From contig CM065711.1 of the NCBI GenBank assembly GCA_017654935.2, forward strand, positions 32,576,435 to 32,640,434: a stretch of DNA of 64,000 nucleotides, written 5' to 3'. This DNA comes from Phymorhynchus buccinoides (lineage: Eukaryota > Mollusca > Gastropoda > Neogastropoda > Raphitomidae). The position numbers were made by a program, and so were the translations under genes. Below are positions 50,445 to 62,619 of the stretch, one piece after another. Positions within the stretch are counted from its first letter, which is position 1. Each line of letters opens with the position of its first letter. Under the pieces are notes generated by a model, which was given only the letters and a program-made list of their open reading frames with translations, was not told where the DNA came from and ran no database searches.

Positions 50445-53400
50445 TATTTTTTATTTGAACTTTTTTTTTCATTTCCACATTTTTCACAAGGAAGAAAAAC
50501 AAACAAATAATAGGCAAAAATCAAATAAATACATACAGAAGACAAACAAACATATTTACACACATCTGTGCCGTGGAAGTCATTGAAAAATGTTATCACA
50601 ACATCTTGAGGTAACAATTTATCATCACTATGTGGAGTAACTAAAAACAGAGAGCTCAACATTTCAAATTGTGAGTTTCAAGCTCTGAACAACAGGTATT
50701 ATTCATCATATTTTAAAATGTTTAAAAAAATAAACAAAAAAAAACACACAACGAAAGTTCATATATATATAAGACTAATCATTACTAGATATCTTATTAG
50801 TAAAAGTTTTATAATATCAATTTATATCATTGAATATTGCAGTGAATGGAGCCCACCTGGCAGCAAAATCATTATACAATAAGTTTTTGTGTGAAATATA
50901 TTCTTCTATTTTGTATCTGTATTTCAGTTTTTTAACGTAAATTTTTAAGACAGGTATATCATTGTTTAACTTACAGTGGTATATGTATTCTTTTGCTAAC
51001 AACAACATAAAATAAAAGATATGATCTATTTGTATATTTTTGTCAAATCCAACAATTGCAAGTGCTTCTGAAATACGTAAATTAAATACATTTTGACATT
51101 TATCATTCAATGCATCAGACAACTGAGACCAAAAACGTTGAATAATGTGACATTTCCAAAACATATGGTGGATGCCATCTTTTGTTGTATTACAAAAATT
51201 GCATAGATCATTGTCTCTCACGCCCATCTCTTTCAGAATGACATTTGTTCCTAGGCATCTATGTAAAATTCTAAGTTGTAACCATTTCATTTTAACATCT
51301 GCAGTTTTGTTTACATAAAAGAAGCATTCCTTCCAATCATTTTCATAGTTCATTCTTTCGTCCCACCGAGTACAACATTTAGGTTTTACATTGTTTTCTA
51401 TCAGAGTATCGTAATACAGTTTCGATCCTTTGAAAATGGATGTTATTTTTTTTAAACAGAGAGGCATATCTATATACATATTGTTGCCGATGTTTATTCC
51501 TGATGTTTTAATATATTCTTGTATGGCTCTTTTACATCCCGAAAAAGTCAAAAAGTTCATACTACTGTTGTATTTTTGCTTGAATTCATTGAACGAAATA
51601 AACTGTCCATTATCACGTACAAAGTTTGCAATATTATATACATTTTCATTAATCCATTTCTTACCAGCGATGTAACTATTACCTATTTGTATTCTGTTGT
51701 TGTAAAATACTGGTTCTGCTAAAATTTCACCGGAATTTTTACATTTTACTTTATAAAAGAATTCCTTATAGGCTTTAAATACCTCTGTCCAGAATGTATT
51801 TGATTTTGGAAGGGTTGTTACGATTTCTGGTCCATATCTTAATATATGATTAAGAACTGGATAGTTAAATAAAGCAATAGATTTCCAGTTATGTTTTGTT
51901 CTTTCTAGTTTTCTCATCCATGTGAGTTTCAATGCCGTAGCAAAAGTTTTTAGTTCTGGTATGCCAATACCACCGTTAATTATACTTTTATGAGCTGTTT
52001 TCCTATTTATCTTGTCTTTTTTCTTATTCCATATGAATCTATAACAATAGTTTTGCAATGTCTTAAAAAAAGTCATCAGGAGGGTTAGGTAGCAAGATCC
52101 ACAAATGAATTAATTTTGATAGGATCAATGATTTTAAAATTGGCACCCTTCCCAATGGTGTAAGCTGCCTTTTTTTTATCCAGATTCTGAATAAATATCT
52201 AACTTCTGCTAGCTTGTCCATGTAGTTGATATAAACACACTGTTTAACATCATTAGTAAACCAAATTCCTAGTATCTTAAATTTTGGGGGATTCCACTCT
52301 AAGCCTAAGTGGTCCATATATTGAACTGGAGAATTTTTTCGGCTGCCAAGCCAGGTTACACTAGTCTTTTCACCGTTCATTTCTAAACCTGATTTAGTGC
52401 CAAATAATTTAACTATGGTTATACAGGTTTCAAATGATTTCTTATCACCCGTTAACAGAAATTCTGTATCATCTGCATACTGAGAGATTTTATGTTCAAC
52501 ATTATTGATCACAATTCCCTGAATATTTTCATTTTCTCTTATCATTATAGCAAGGATTTCAACACATAATATAAACAAATAAGGTGACAATGGATCTCCT
52601 TGTCTGCATCCTCTTTTAATTTCAAACCAAGTTGAAGCCAAAGCCAAATTTTGTCAATATTTTAAACATAAAATCCCAACTCACTGAATCAAATGCCTTT
52701 TCAAAATCCATGTTAACTAATAGACCAGGCAAGTTATGTTCTTCTAAAGGCGCTATGGTGTCATATATCAACCTTATATTATCACCTATGTACCTATTTC
52801 TAAGAAAACCCGTTTGGTCTTCATGAATGAGTTTGGGTAAAACTATTTTCAATCTATTTGCAATGCACGACGAGCCAATTTTATAGACTACGTTTAAAAG
52901 GGATATTGGCCTCCAGTTCTTAATCAGATTTCTAGGCTTATCTCCTTTAGGAATACAAGTTATCATCCCTTGTCTTTGAACACAAGATAGCTCCCCTTTT
53001 TTAAATGCTGTATTTAGTGCTCTAGCAACTAAATTCCCAATCTTGTTCCAAAAGAACTTAAAAAATTCAACAGTAAATCTGTCTGTTCCTGGGCTTTTTT
53101 TATTTTTCATATTTTTCAGTGCTGAAGTTGCCTCTTCTAAATTAATTTCTCCTTCTAAATTATTTGCTTCGTCTACTTCTAAATGAGGCATATCATTTAC
53201 TAGTTTGTCAATTTCACCATCATCAACCTTGTCTTTTTTTTTATACAGATGTTCATAAAAGTCCTGAACTTCTCTTATAATATCTTTTTGTTTAGTCCAT
53301 TCATTACCATGCTTATCATTCAATCTAGGAATGCTTTTACTGACATAGTGCCGCTTTTCTAAGCTACAAAAATAACTAGTCACTTTTCCCCCCTCAGCTA

Positions 53401-53500
53401 CCCATCTGGCTCGTGATCTCAGGAGTACTCCCTCTATTCTTTTTTCTCGTATAACTTTTAGCTGTTCTTTCTTTAACTCTATGATTTTCACTTCTTCTTC
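50445..53500 (-). pseudogene. Tx1/L1-type LINE ORF2, copy B, better preserved
   Basis: The right end is lost in the gap. The visible part starts in the linker after the endonuclease (RARWVAEGGKVTSYFCSLEK). It runs through the reverse transcriptase (NWRPISLLNVVYKIGSSCIA, FEKAFDSVSWD, GDPLSPYLFILCVEI, YADDTEF at about 52468-52479) to an uninterrupted 419-residue C-terminal part (50817-52076) with the Cys/His motif CNFCNTTKDGIHHMFWKC. The linker and C-terminal stops and frameshifts seen in copy A are absent. Instead, a 71-bp stretch present in copy A (34916-34986) is missing near 52637, and one base shifts the frame near 52070. It is therefore also inactive, but by different mutations. Confidence 0.92.
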
Positions 53501-54000
53501 NNNNNNNNNNNNNNNNNNNNNNNNNNNNNNNNNNNNNNNNNNNNNNNNNNNNNNNNNNNNNNNNNNNNNNNNNNNNNNNNNNNNNNNNNNNNNNNNNNNN
53601 NNNNNNNNNNNNNNNNNNNNNNNNNNNNNNNNNNNNNNNNNNNNNNNNNNNNNNNNNNNNNNNNNNNNNNNNNNNNNNNNNNNNNNNNNNNNNNNNNNNN
53701 NNNNNNNNNNNNNNNNNNNNNNNNNNNNNNNNNNNNNNNNNNNNNNNNNNNNNNNNNNNNNNNNNNNNNNNNNNNNNNNNNNNNNNNNNNNNNNNNNNNN
53801 NNNNNNNNNNNNNNNNNNNNNNNNNNNNNNNNNNNNNNNNNNNNNNNNNNNNNNNNNNNNNNNNNNNNNNNNNNNNNNNNNNNNNNNNNNNNNNNNNNNN
53901 NNNNNNNNNNNNNNNNNNNNNNNNNNNNNNNNNNNNNNNNNNNNNNNNNNNNNNNNNNNNNNNNNNNNNNNNNNNNNNNNNNNNNNNNNNNNNNNNNNNN
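53501..54000. other. Assembly gap (500 N)
   Basis: Exactly 500 N between contigs 3 and 4; true size unknown. Confidence 0.99.
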
Positions 54001-54165
54001 TCAAACATGGTGGTCGACCAAAAAGTGGTTAACGAGGGTGATCAAACATGGTTGGTCGGACAAAAAAGTGGTTAACAGGGTGGGCAACATGGTTGGTGGA
54101 CAAAAAGTGATAACGAGGGTTGGAACAAACATGGTGGTCGACAATAAAGTGATGGGTCGATTCGA
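54001..54165. repeat. Diverged tandem repeat of about 40 bp at contig edge
   Basis: Four units of the kind ATCAAACATGGTGGTCGAC then AAAAAGTGGTTAACGAGGG, with many small indels. The indel-rich quality suggests poorly polished sequence next to a gap. Confidence 0.65.
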
Positions 54166-54701
54166 CAATTGCTGCGCTCCACACTTGTCTTCAGTGGGGC
54201 AAGCGGGATACAGCCTTCACAAGGCGGGCTTATGGCAGAAATCCAAAAACGTTTAATCCGGCCAGGAACAGGCAAGTGGACATTAATAGATATAAAGATG
54301 GTGGAGATCCTGGAGTGTACTGCAATACCAGGAATATCACGAGCTTTAATCAGATAAGGTATGATTAATGATAGGTACAAAACACTCAAGGCGAGGCAAG
54401 ACTAAAGCAAAATGGAATTATTATTTTAGCTTGGGTAATATCTTAGCATGATTACAAACTCGGGACTTTCCACTGGTATTGCAGTTGCTCCAGGATCGTC
54501 CAAATGTGGCCTGTTCTGGAGGACGTTACTCTGATTACCAATCAAGGACTAAGCAAAAGGGCAGGCCATATTATCCAGTTTTCAAATCAGTGGAGTTTAA
54601 GTGCTATCCTCTTTCAGCCCCAGCTCTAAGCCCCTCAAGTTCTCGCAACACCAGACGTGTATATTCGTTCCATTGTTTGACAATACATCTATCAGGTTCG
54701 A
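54166..54701. repeat. Foldback element and receptor 3' flank, copy C
   Basis: Positions 54270-54510 match the foldback at 29770-30030. The rest matches the receptor 3' flank in reverse. No gene is seen outside the pseudogene. Confidence 0.6.
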
Positions 54702-55718
54702 TTACAATGAATTAGGTCTAATCACTTAGTCTTATGACCTAGACCGACAACCTGTGAACAACCGTTCTAACCTCTGCCCTAAACCTGTGATCAGTGAAAC
54801 AGTGACAGGTAGAAGTTGACAGAGATGTTGGAGTAGTACCACAAGAACCAGCTACATTGCCAGTAGCAGCAAGAACTGACCGTTTCAATGGGTCACTCCA
54901 GTCACGTGTTTCTCCACTATATATATTACCGGAGGCGTGTATGGTCAGCAGGCCGAAAGCAACACTGGCAAGCAATCAAGGGGACCGTCAGTGAAGACAC
55001 TTCTGTCGTCTGGAATCCTGGCTGGTTGTTGAGTTGACAATATGTTTGTTGATTCTGACGATATGAACAGTGACCACACCAGAACGCCATGTCGCTTGAT
55101 GACCAACAATATTGAAGGGAAGACACGAGTGAGTAATTGGTGTGTCCACAGATATTGGCAACTTTTCTATATCTGGACAGCTGCACTTGTCCAGTTTTTG
55201 TCGACATAGTAGCTTACAAGAACATGATAATTCATAACAAAGAAGACGGTGACTAATAACACAGCAGTGATTAGTGACTTTGTCTAGTGTCAACACAGCA
55301 CCGACCACGAAGTGGCCACAGCACAGAAGCAGCTCTGAGCATTGTGAGGACACCAGCATCCATGACGACACTGGTGATGCTGCGTGAAGTATCAGGTTTA
55401 TTCATTTTGCACTGAAAAGAGTTATATCTAAAGTTCATCAACCGACCCAATTGACCCGTTAGGAGCACTAACTGATCACACACAGTCAAAAGAGTGAAGG
55501 AAGCGTTATAAGTGGACCGAGGATGGCGGGACATGATCATAATGATCATCACATTCCCAAAACACCCGAAAGAAAAGACAACGGGATCACCGAAGCTCTC
55601 AATGGAATCAGCCACAGTTCTATAAGGTCGGTTTAGGTAATCCCAAGTGTCCTTCTCAGAATGGCCCTTGCTCTCCGGACTGCTAGCTGACCGGTAACGT
55701 GGACGTAGACAGGGTCAT
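54702..55718 (-). pseudogene. Rhodopsin-like GPCR pseudogene, copy C
   Basis: The start ATG complement is at 55716-55718 and the stop complement at 54702-54704, aligned to those of the intact copies. Recognisable pieces are ADSIESFGDPVVFSFGCFGN (TM1), FTLLTVCDQLVLLTGQ (TM2, with Cys where the others have Ser before Asp), MLRAASVLWPLR (TM3 end) and CFTDHRFRAEVRTV (helix 8). The frame changes at least four times through 1-2-bp indels, and stretches around TM5-TM6 are hard to align. Indels also occur in the noncoding flanks of this contig, so some may be assembly error. As written, it cannot encode a receptor. Confidence 0.82.
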
Positions 55719-55838
55719 CTTCAAGTCTGTTGTTTTCTTGTTGTCGATGCTAAGCCTCTAACCTGAATGGTGCAGAACAACCAGAGCCTGTAATCTTCAC
55801 TCTGTTTACTATATATTCTAGGTACCTGTCAGAAGGCA

Positions 55839-55872
<34 letters not shown>

Positions 55873-56229
55873 ATGTCTCTCTCTCTCTTCTCCTATCTCT
55901 CTCTCTCTCTCTCTTCTCTCCTCTCTCTCTCTCTGCATACGTATAGGTGAGGTGTGTTTGTGTGCATATGTGTTTTGTGTGTGTGTGTGTCTGTGTCGTG
56001 TCTGCGTGGTCTGTCGTCTGTGTATGCGTGTGCGCTCTGTTGCGCGTGTAGTGTTTGTGTGTGTGTGTTGGGGGGGGGGGGGGGGGTCGTGTGTTGTTTG
56101 TGTGTTTGTTGTTCGTGTGGCATGATAGCATAATTTAAAAATTTATGTCTGTCTCTGTGTAGCCTAATTGTGTGATTGTATCTATTTTGAGCACGCACGC
56201 GCGTCCGCAGTCGTATGCACGTAATTTGT
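55719..56229. repeat. Receptor 5' flank with CT and GT microsatellites, copy C
   Basis: (CT)n at about 55840-55935 and (GT)n with a G-run at about 55970-56110 are the reverse complements of the GA and CA tracts upstream of receptors A and B. Here they lie next to each other, with none of the LINE insertions of A and B between them. Confidence 0.85.
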
Positions 56230-56520
56230 TTCAGTGAAGGTAATGGGCTCTAAGATTTATGGCTGTTTCAAACTAAAAAGAATACATTTCTTAATTGATC
56301 ACAATGATTCACTGCTGTCATCTAATATGTTCCAACAGTACATAGCAATGACTGGAAGACCCGCATGTATCGTGCACCTTTTGTGGGGAAAACAAACATC
56401 CCACATTACCTGTAGCAACAAATCGATGGGTAGACTACTGCTCCCCTTTTCCACAGTCTGTAAACAGCATTCAGAATGAGTAAAAACGGTTAAAGAATAG
56501 AAAGCACAAACGAAACGCAA
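56230..56520. other. Distal receptor 5' flank, copy C
   Basis: Reverse-complement match to about 24600-24860. No gene. Confidence 0.6.
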
Positions 56521-57550
56521 ATACAGATTACTGTGCAGGGACTTGGTTGTATAAATTACCCATTATTCCAAAGTAATCTGAACATTTGGTGATTGGAATA
56601 ACTGAAAACGTTTTTTGTTTTGAATGTTAGTAATAAACGGATCAAAGTATTTTTGTAATATTCGTGCCTTTATTTAATGCTGACCAAAATTGAACGTAAA
56701 CTGTACTACTTTTGAACTTCCTTTCGCTCACTAATGGTTTGGGAACATTTTTAAGCTTATCTAAACAAATTGAAATTGAATGGCACTCCTTGGCGGGGGC
56801 GTGCTCTCAGACATGTCAGGCTGCAGTGGATTCAGGTTGATATTTTAAGGGGTTGATAATGCGTGAAGCTTGTTGGTCCAAACTTCTGATTTAATCTTTG
56901 AATCCACTGAAAAAATTATTGTCCTTTGCCGATCTACGATCACAAAAGAGTATATTTTTGTTCGTGTATGTTTCTTTTTTTTCCTTCTTTTATTTCTTTT
57001 CTGTACTGTGGTGGTGTATCACCATGAGAGGAAGACAACCGCGCAAACATGTTCGCCGTCGTGACCGTGACCTTGGCGTACGACCTAGAAAACCAAAATA
57101 TCTTTAAGGGGCAATAACTTCCACACCGTTAGCCTTAGAATCTTCAAATGTGGCATGATGCCCGTTCTGATGATGGCATATCGATCATGGTCAAGGTCAC
57201 GGTCCGGGAGATAGGTAGGCCTTGAAAGTGGTAGGGGTCTAAAAATTGTGTTTTAAGCCATATTTTCCACATTATGTACTTGACAGAAGCGCTTCAGATT
57301 GTGTGTGGCACTGTCTGACCTAGAGTAGAAAACATCAGAGCATAAATAATCGTCATGCTGACCTTGACCTTGATAAAAACAATATCACACTCCGCAAAAT
57401 CCCAATAACTGATAATAACTAATAACACTGCAATATTGTATTTGTTAACAAACTGGACGAATACGAATACAAATTCAATCCCAAGGAGATGGACAGGCTG
57501 CTCAGCAAAACAATCACTCAGATGCAGTGCATTAAGAGTTCAACAGATGA
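56521..57550. other. No gene seen
   Basis: It contains GGTCAAGGTCACGGT and TGACCTTGACCTTGAT motifs (about 57190-57370) and TCACCATGAGAGGAAG (about 57020), which look like scattered repeat DNA. No convincing coding sequence. Confidence 0.5.
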
Positions 57551-57560
57551 ATTGTGTGTG

Positions 57561-57655
<95 letters not shown>
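57551..57655. repeat. (GT)n microsatellite
   Basis: GT repeat with single GG and TT interruptions. Confidence 0.97.
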
Positions 57656-58254
57656 CGTTCTTTAATTTTACCTCTGTTCACCCGCAAGTGATATTAGACC
57701 CACACACACAAAAAGTAGTACTATTTGAGTGAAATTAATTAAGCCTACAGCAAATAGCTATTGAGGTGAGAGTGTGTGTGAGTGCGTGAATGGTAGTGTT
57801 ATTTATGTGTGTTTTCCCTGCACATATATTCATACAAATCTAACCGAGTACATGTAAAAATTACATTAGCAGATACATTATTTGATTTCCACATAATACA
57901 CATAAATTATTTACAAAATTTTGTTTTTAAAGCATTTAAACGAAGTTTAAGGGGATACGCCGCCTTTTACGTCCCACATGCTGACAAATGATCAAGACTT
58001 CTGTCATGGCATCTACACATACTTCTAAGTTCCAAACGGAAAAGACCCAACAGGGTCACCGTGCTTGCTACTTTTCTTGTAATTCGTGGTCGGTCATTTT
58101 CGTTCGTCCGTCGTTGGTTAATTTTATCATGCAAATCATCTTTCTTGAAAGCTTGCATAGACATTTATGGTGTATGCAAAAATTGAAACAATGTATAGCT
58201 TCTAGTTCCCGAAAAAATGCCAACGTTACAGTGTTGACTCACGGCACGCAACAC
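57656..58254. other. No gene seen
   Basis: AT-rich DNA without recognisable features. Confidence 0.5.
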
Positions 58255-58335
<81 letters not shown>

Positions 58336-58370
58336 GCACGCACGCACACAACACACACACACACACACCT
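58255..58370. repeat. (CA)n microsatellite
   Basis: CA repeat with a (CACG)n patch near the right end. Confidence 0.97.
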
Positions 58371-58850
58371 ACAATTTATAAGTGATTATTGTTGTCTACA
58401 AATATATTCCATCGCCTTTTGCCATTTCCGCCTATATCTGTAAATGTAACATTGAACTACCTTTTACATTTGAATCAATCAGGATCAAGAGACTTAAATG
58501 GAACTGACGGAAATATTTTAAAACTAGCTGCGCCTTCTGTTGCTGACACTCTCACTTATCTCTATAATCTTTGCATTGATAAGGGGCGCAATTTTCTGTA
58601 AAACTTAAACAAGGTAAGGTTGTTCTGCTACACAAATCAGGTGATCGTGTCAGTCCGTCAAATTATCGCCCTATATCTGTACTTTCACTGCTGTCAAAGC
58701 CACTAGAAAAACATGTTCAATTCCATTTACGTAACCACTTGAATCGATATGATCTACTGCATAAAAGTCAGTCAGGTTTTCGTGAAAATCACTCGTGCCA
58801 TACATCCCTCACACAGCTGGTTGATAAATGCCTTTCTAATAATAAAAAAA

Positions 58851-60540
58851 CAATGATTTCACCGGCATTCTTTTCATTGATTTTGCCAATGCGTTTGATG
58901 TTATCAATCACGCCCTTTTGATAAGAAAACTCAAGATAAATGCATTTCTAATATAAATAACAATGATCTCACCGGAATGTTTTTTTTATTGATTTTGCCA
59001 ATGCGTTTGATGTTATCAATCACACCCTTTTAATAAGAAAACTCAAGATAAATGCCTTTCTAATATAAATAACAATGATCTCACCGGAATTCTTTTCATT
59101 GATTTTGCCAATGCGTTTGATGTTATCAATCACACCCTTTTAATAAGAAAACTCAAGATAAATGCCTTTCTAATATAAATAACAATGATCTCACCGGAAT
59201 TCTTTTCATTGATTTTGCCAATGCGTTTGATGTTATCAATCACACCCTTTTAATAAGAAAATTCAAGATAATTGCCTTTCTAATATAAATAACAATGATT
59301 TCACTGGAATTCTTTTCATTGATTTTGCCAATGCGTTTTTTTTTTTTTTTTGTTTTGTTTTGTTTTGTTTGTTTGTTTGTTTGTTTGTTTGTTTGTTCGG
59401 GATCAGAATTTTGGCGCTGCTAACCTACTTCCCATAGGAAGGAGCAGCATTTGGGAATTGTTGTTATTTCCCTAGAAACAAATTAATGGACATTAATTTT
59501 GCATGCATTAGTTTTCATGTTCGCTCTCTCACACACATATTCTCTCTCTCGAGCTCTCTCAGCTTGTAGGCTGAAGCTTTCTTCTTGTCTTTTTCCTCCC
59601 GCTTAGGCCTCTTGTGTCGTCGTGTAGGCCTAGGCTTCTGAGCTGTTTTTTCTGGCACTGTAGGTGTGTGGCTCTTGTAGGCCTACAGAAACTCTTCCTT
59701 TAGGCCTAGCGATGGTTTGGTTTGGCTGCTTAGTGGTAGGCTAGCCCAGGGGCGCGCTCAGTCGAACGGGGTTGAGATCTCTGCTTCTGATCGTGGTAGT
59801 AGAGTCTGGCACTGTCTTGTTGGGTGGTGTCTGCTTGGGCGCTAGCGTTGCACAGCTGTAGTGTTGACTTGGTAGTAGCAGAGACACTCTCTGGTAGGCC
59901 TAGTAGCTGGTAGTAGGTTGCCTGCTGCCAGACGCTGGGGTTCAGGCCAATGCGTTTGATGTTATCAATCACACCCTTTTAATAAGAAAACTAAAGATAA
60001 ATGCCTTTCTAATATAAATAACAATGATTTCACTGGAATTCTTTTAATTGATTTTGCCAATGCGTTTGATGTTGTCAATCACGCCCTTTTAATACGAAAA
60101 CTCAAGATAAATGCCTTTCTAATATAAATAACAATGATTTCACCGGAATTCTTTTCATTGATTTTGCCAATGCGTTTGATGTTATCAATCACACCCTTTT
60201 AATAAGAAAACTCAAGATAAATGCCTTTATAATATAAATAACAATGCTCTCACCGGAATTCTTTTCATTGATTTTGCCAATGCGTTTTATGCTATCAATC
60301 ACACCCTCTTAATAAGAAGACTCAAGATCTTTCTAATATAAATAACAATGATCTCACCGGAATTCTTTTCATTAATTTTGCCAATGCGTTTGATTTTATC
60401 AATCACACCCTTTTAATAAGAAAACTCAAGATAAATGCTTTTCTAATATAAATAACAATGAACTCACCGGAATTCTTTTCATTGATTTTGCCAATGCGTT
60501 TTATGCTATCAATCACACCCTCTTAATAAGAAAACTCAAG
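58851..60540. repeat. 110-bp tandem array derived from reverse transcriptase motif A
   Basis: Units start CAATGATCTCACCGG at 58851, 58961, 59073, 59183, 59293, then after an insertion at 60022, 60132, 60242, 60346 and 60456. Each contains codons for FIDFANAFDVINH. The period is 104-112 bp, mostly 110, not a multiple of three, so the frame is lost from unit to unit. Confidence 0.93.
59339..59945 (-). mobile_element. Retroposed insertion inside the 110-bp array
   Basis: The duplicated target GCCAATGCGTTT stands at 59327-59338 and 59946-59957. On the minus strand the insert ends in (AAAC)n, (AAAAC)n and an A-run, as expected for a retroposed sequence. The body (about 550 bp) has repeated TAGGCCTA motifs and an 80-codon open frame at its 5' end that I cannot assign. 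It may be an unknown SINE or a processed transcript fragment. Confidence 0.8.
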
Positions 60541-61571
60541 CATTACTAATTGTCCAATCATGCCATGATACTTATAACCTCTTTTCTTAACGACCATCAA
60601 CAATTTGCTGAAATCAGACCACAGAGATCAACAATACTCCTAGTTAAAGATATGGTATTCCTCAAGGCTCAATATTAGGACCCATCTTATTTTCTCTTTA
60701 TATCAACGACCTACCGCTATATTTAAATTGTTCTTCCGAAATGTTTGCTGGTGACTCATATCTGCGGTCATGTAATAGTAATCCTAATGAATTGATATAC
60801 GATTTACAGCAAAAATATAGACAATTTAACAAATTGGACTGAAATTGACCATATGTCCTACATGCTACAAAAACAAAATGCTTGTTTTAAATACTACACG
60901 GCAAAATAAGACAAAAAATGATCACTCCATTCCCACATTCATGGTCAAAAGATAGAAGAAATAACTTCGCATAACGTCTTAGGTGTCACTGTCGATAACG
61001 ATTTATTATGGTCTGAACATATATGCAATCTTGGCAAACGCATATCAAAAAGGATATACCAACCTGCAACAATCAAAAACTTTTTAAATCTGAACTTTCG
61101 AAAAACAGTCTTTCATATGTGCACATCTTAATCTCTTATAAACTACGCATCAACTCTTTGGGATAACAGCAGTAAAACAAATCTGAAACAGATAAGTCGT
61201 TTATACAAACGAGCCATAAAATTAATTATGTTCAAGTCAAACTCCCACACAAACAGTGATTACATATATTTAAATGTTCTACCATTAAACGACCGACTGT
61301 TATTCAACAAGTGTTCATGCATGTACGGCGTTGTGAATGGAGTAGATCCTAAAACATCACTCAACCTTTTATTATGAACGAATGTAAACATATACACAAA
61401 CTTTTTTTTCCCAGACCCCATAATATTATTTTTAAATCTAGTTTTGTATACTCGGGGGGTATGGCCTGGAACAATTTATCTTCTCCTTTAAAATCATGCC
61501 CCTCGAGGCAAGCTTTTATGAAAGCACTTAAAGCTAAAATGTTGGAAGTTCTATGAAAGCATCTCTGTAAC

Positions 61572-61727
61572 TTTAGAAATGAGCGTCTAACGTGTCATAA
61601 CACTTCGGTATTGATTGTTACTTGAATCACGTGATGTGTGTGTTTTTGCTTTAGAAATGAGCGTCTAACGTGTCATAACACTTCGGTATTGATTGTTACT
61701 TGAATCACGTGATGTGTGTGTTTTTTC
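61572..61727. repeat. Tandem duplication, two units of about 78 bp
   Basis: CTTTAGAAATGAGCGTCTAA and the following 58 bp, including ATCACGTGATGTGTGTG, are repeated almost perfectly at 61571 and 61649. Confidence 0.95.
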
Positions 61728-61795
61728 TTTACTTGTTTGTTTGTCTGAATCTTCCATTCTCATTCATGCTTCTTTTTTTTTTTCTTTTTTTTTTC

Positions 61796-61843
61796 TCTCA
61801 TTCTTTCTCTCTCTCTCTTCTCTCTCTCTCTCTTTCTCTCTCT

Positions 61844-61916
<73 letters not shown>

Positions 61917-61980
61917 TCTTCTCTTTCTCTCTCTCTCTCTCTCTTTCTTCTCTCTCTCTCTCTCTCTCTCTTCTCCCTCT

Positions 61981-62014
<34 letters not shown>

Positions 62015-62055
62015 CTCACTCTCTCTCTCTCTCTCTCTCTCACTCTCTCTCTCCC

Positions 62056-62137
<82 letters not shown>

Positions 62138-62150
62138 CTCCCTCCTCCTT
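61796..62150. repeat. (CT)n microsatellite, interrupted
   Basis: CT dinucleotides with TTC and CCT interruptions over about 355 bp; flanked by T-rich DNA. Confidence 0.97.
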
Positions 62151-62619
62151 CTTTTTCTTGTTCTTCTTCTCCTTCATTTTTGTTTTCTTCTTCTCTAGTT
62201 CCATAATTATGCATGCATAAATTTATGAATCGTATTATTTTGGATTTTATGTAAATGGCTTTCATATGCATATTATTATTTTTTATGTATTGTATGTTTT
62301 TTGGTGAAGCTTTGTAAAATGAATGGATTTGTCCTGTGCCCTCTTTTTTCTGTGTACTCTCATTTGTCCCACATTCTTTGTTGTATTTTGTTCTCTTGAG
62401 GGCAGGATGTAAAAAAGCTGCAACGCTTATTCCTTTTATCCTCAATAAAGATGATTTTGACTTGACTTGACTTGACTTGACTTGACACACACACACACGG
62501 ACACAGCCAAACACTGATGAGGACGTGCACGAGTGAGCCAAAATCAGCATATGAGTTTGTCTTCATTATTACGAAGTCAATATCATGTATAAAGCACAAC
62601 GTGCAGAGTAATGCACCAA

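Larger units (their letters stand above)
58440..62486 (+). pseudogene. Decayed CR1-group LINE with amplified motif A region
   Basis: Reverse transcriptase blocks appear in order, in shifting frames: SNYRPISVLSLLSKPLEKHV (about 58650-58715), SQSGFRENHSCHTSLTQLVD, motif A LFIDFANAFDVINH (repeated, see the 110-bp array), GIPQGSILGPILFSLYINDL (about 60655-60710), and the active-site block as MFAGDS (about 60743-60757). In that block the first catalytic Asp of the usual ADD is replaced by Gly. The C-terminal block SSFVYSGGMAWNNLSSPLKS ends at 61556. A (CT)n array (61796-62150) lies in the 3' region. The 3' end has AATAAA (62444-62449) and a tail of TTGAC repeats (62457-62486). It is related to the inverted LINE at 25219. 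Confidence 0.8.

Noticed and set aside
58389..58601. Separate small gene before the decayed LINE
   Set aside because: Its codons lead directly into the reverse transcriptase blocks that follow in another frame; it is the upstream part of the same element.
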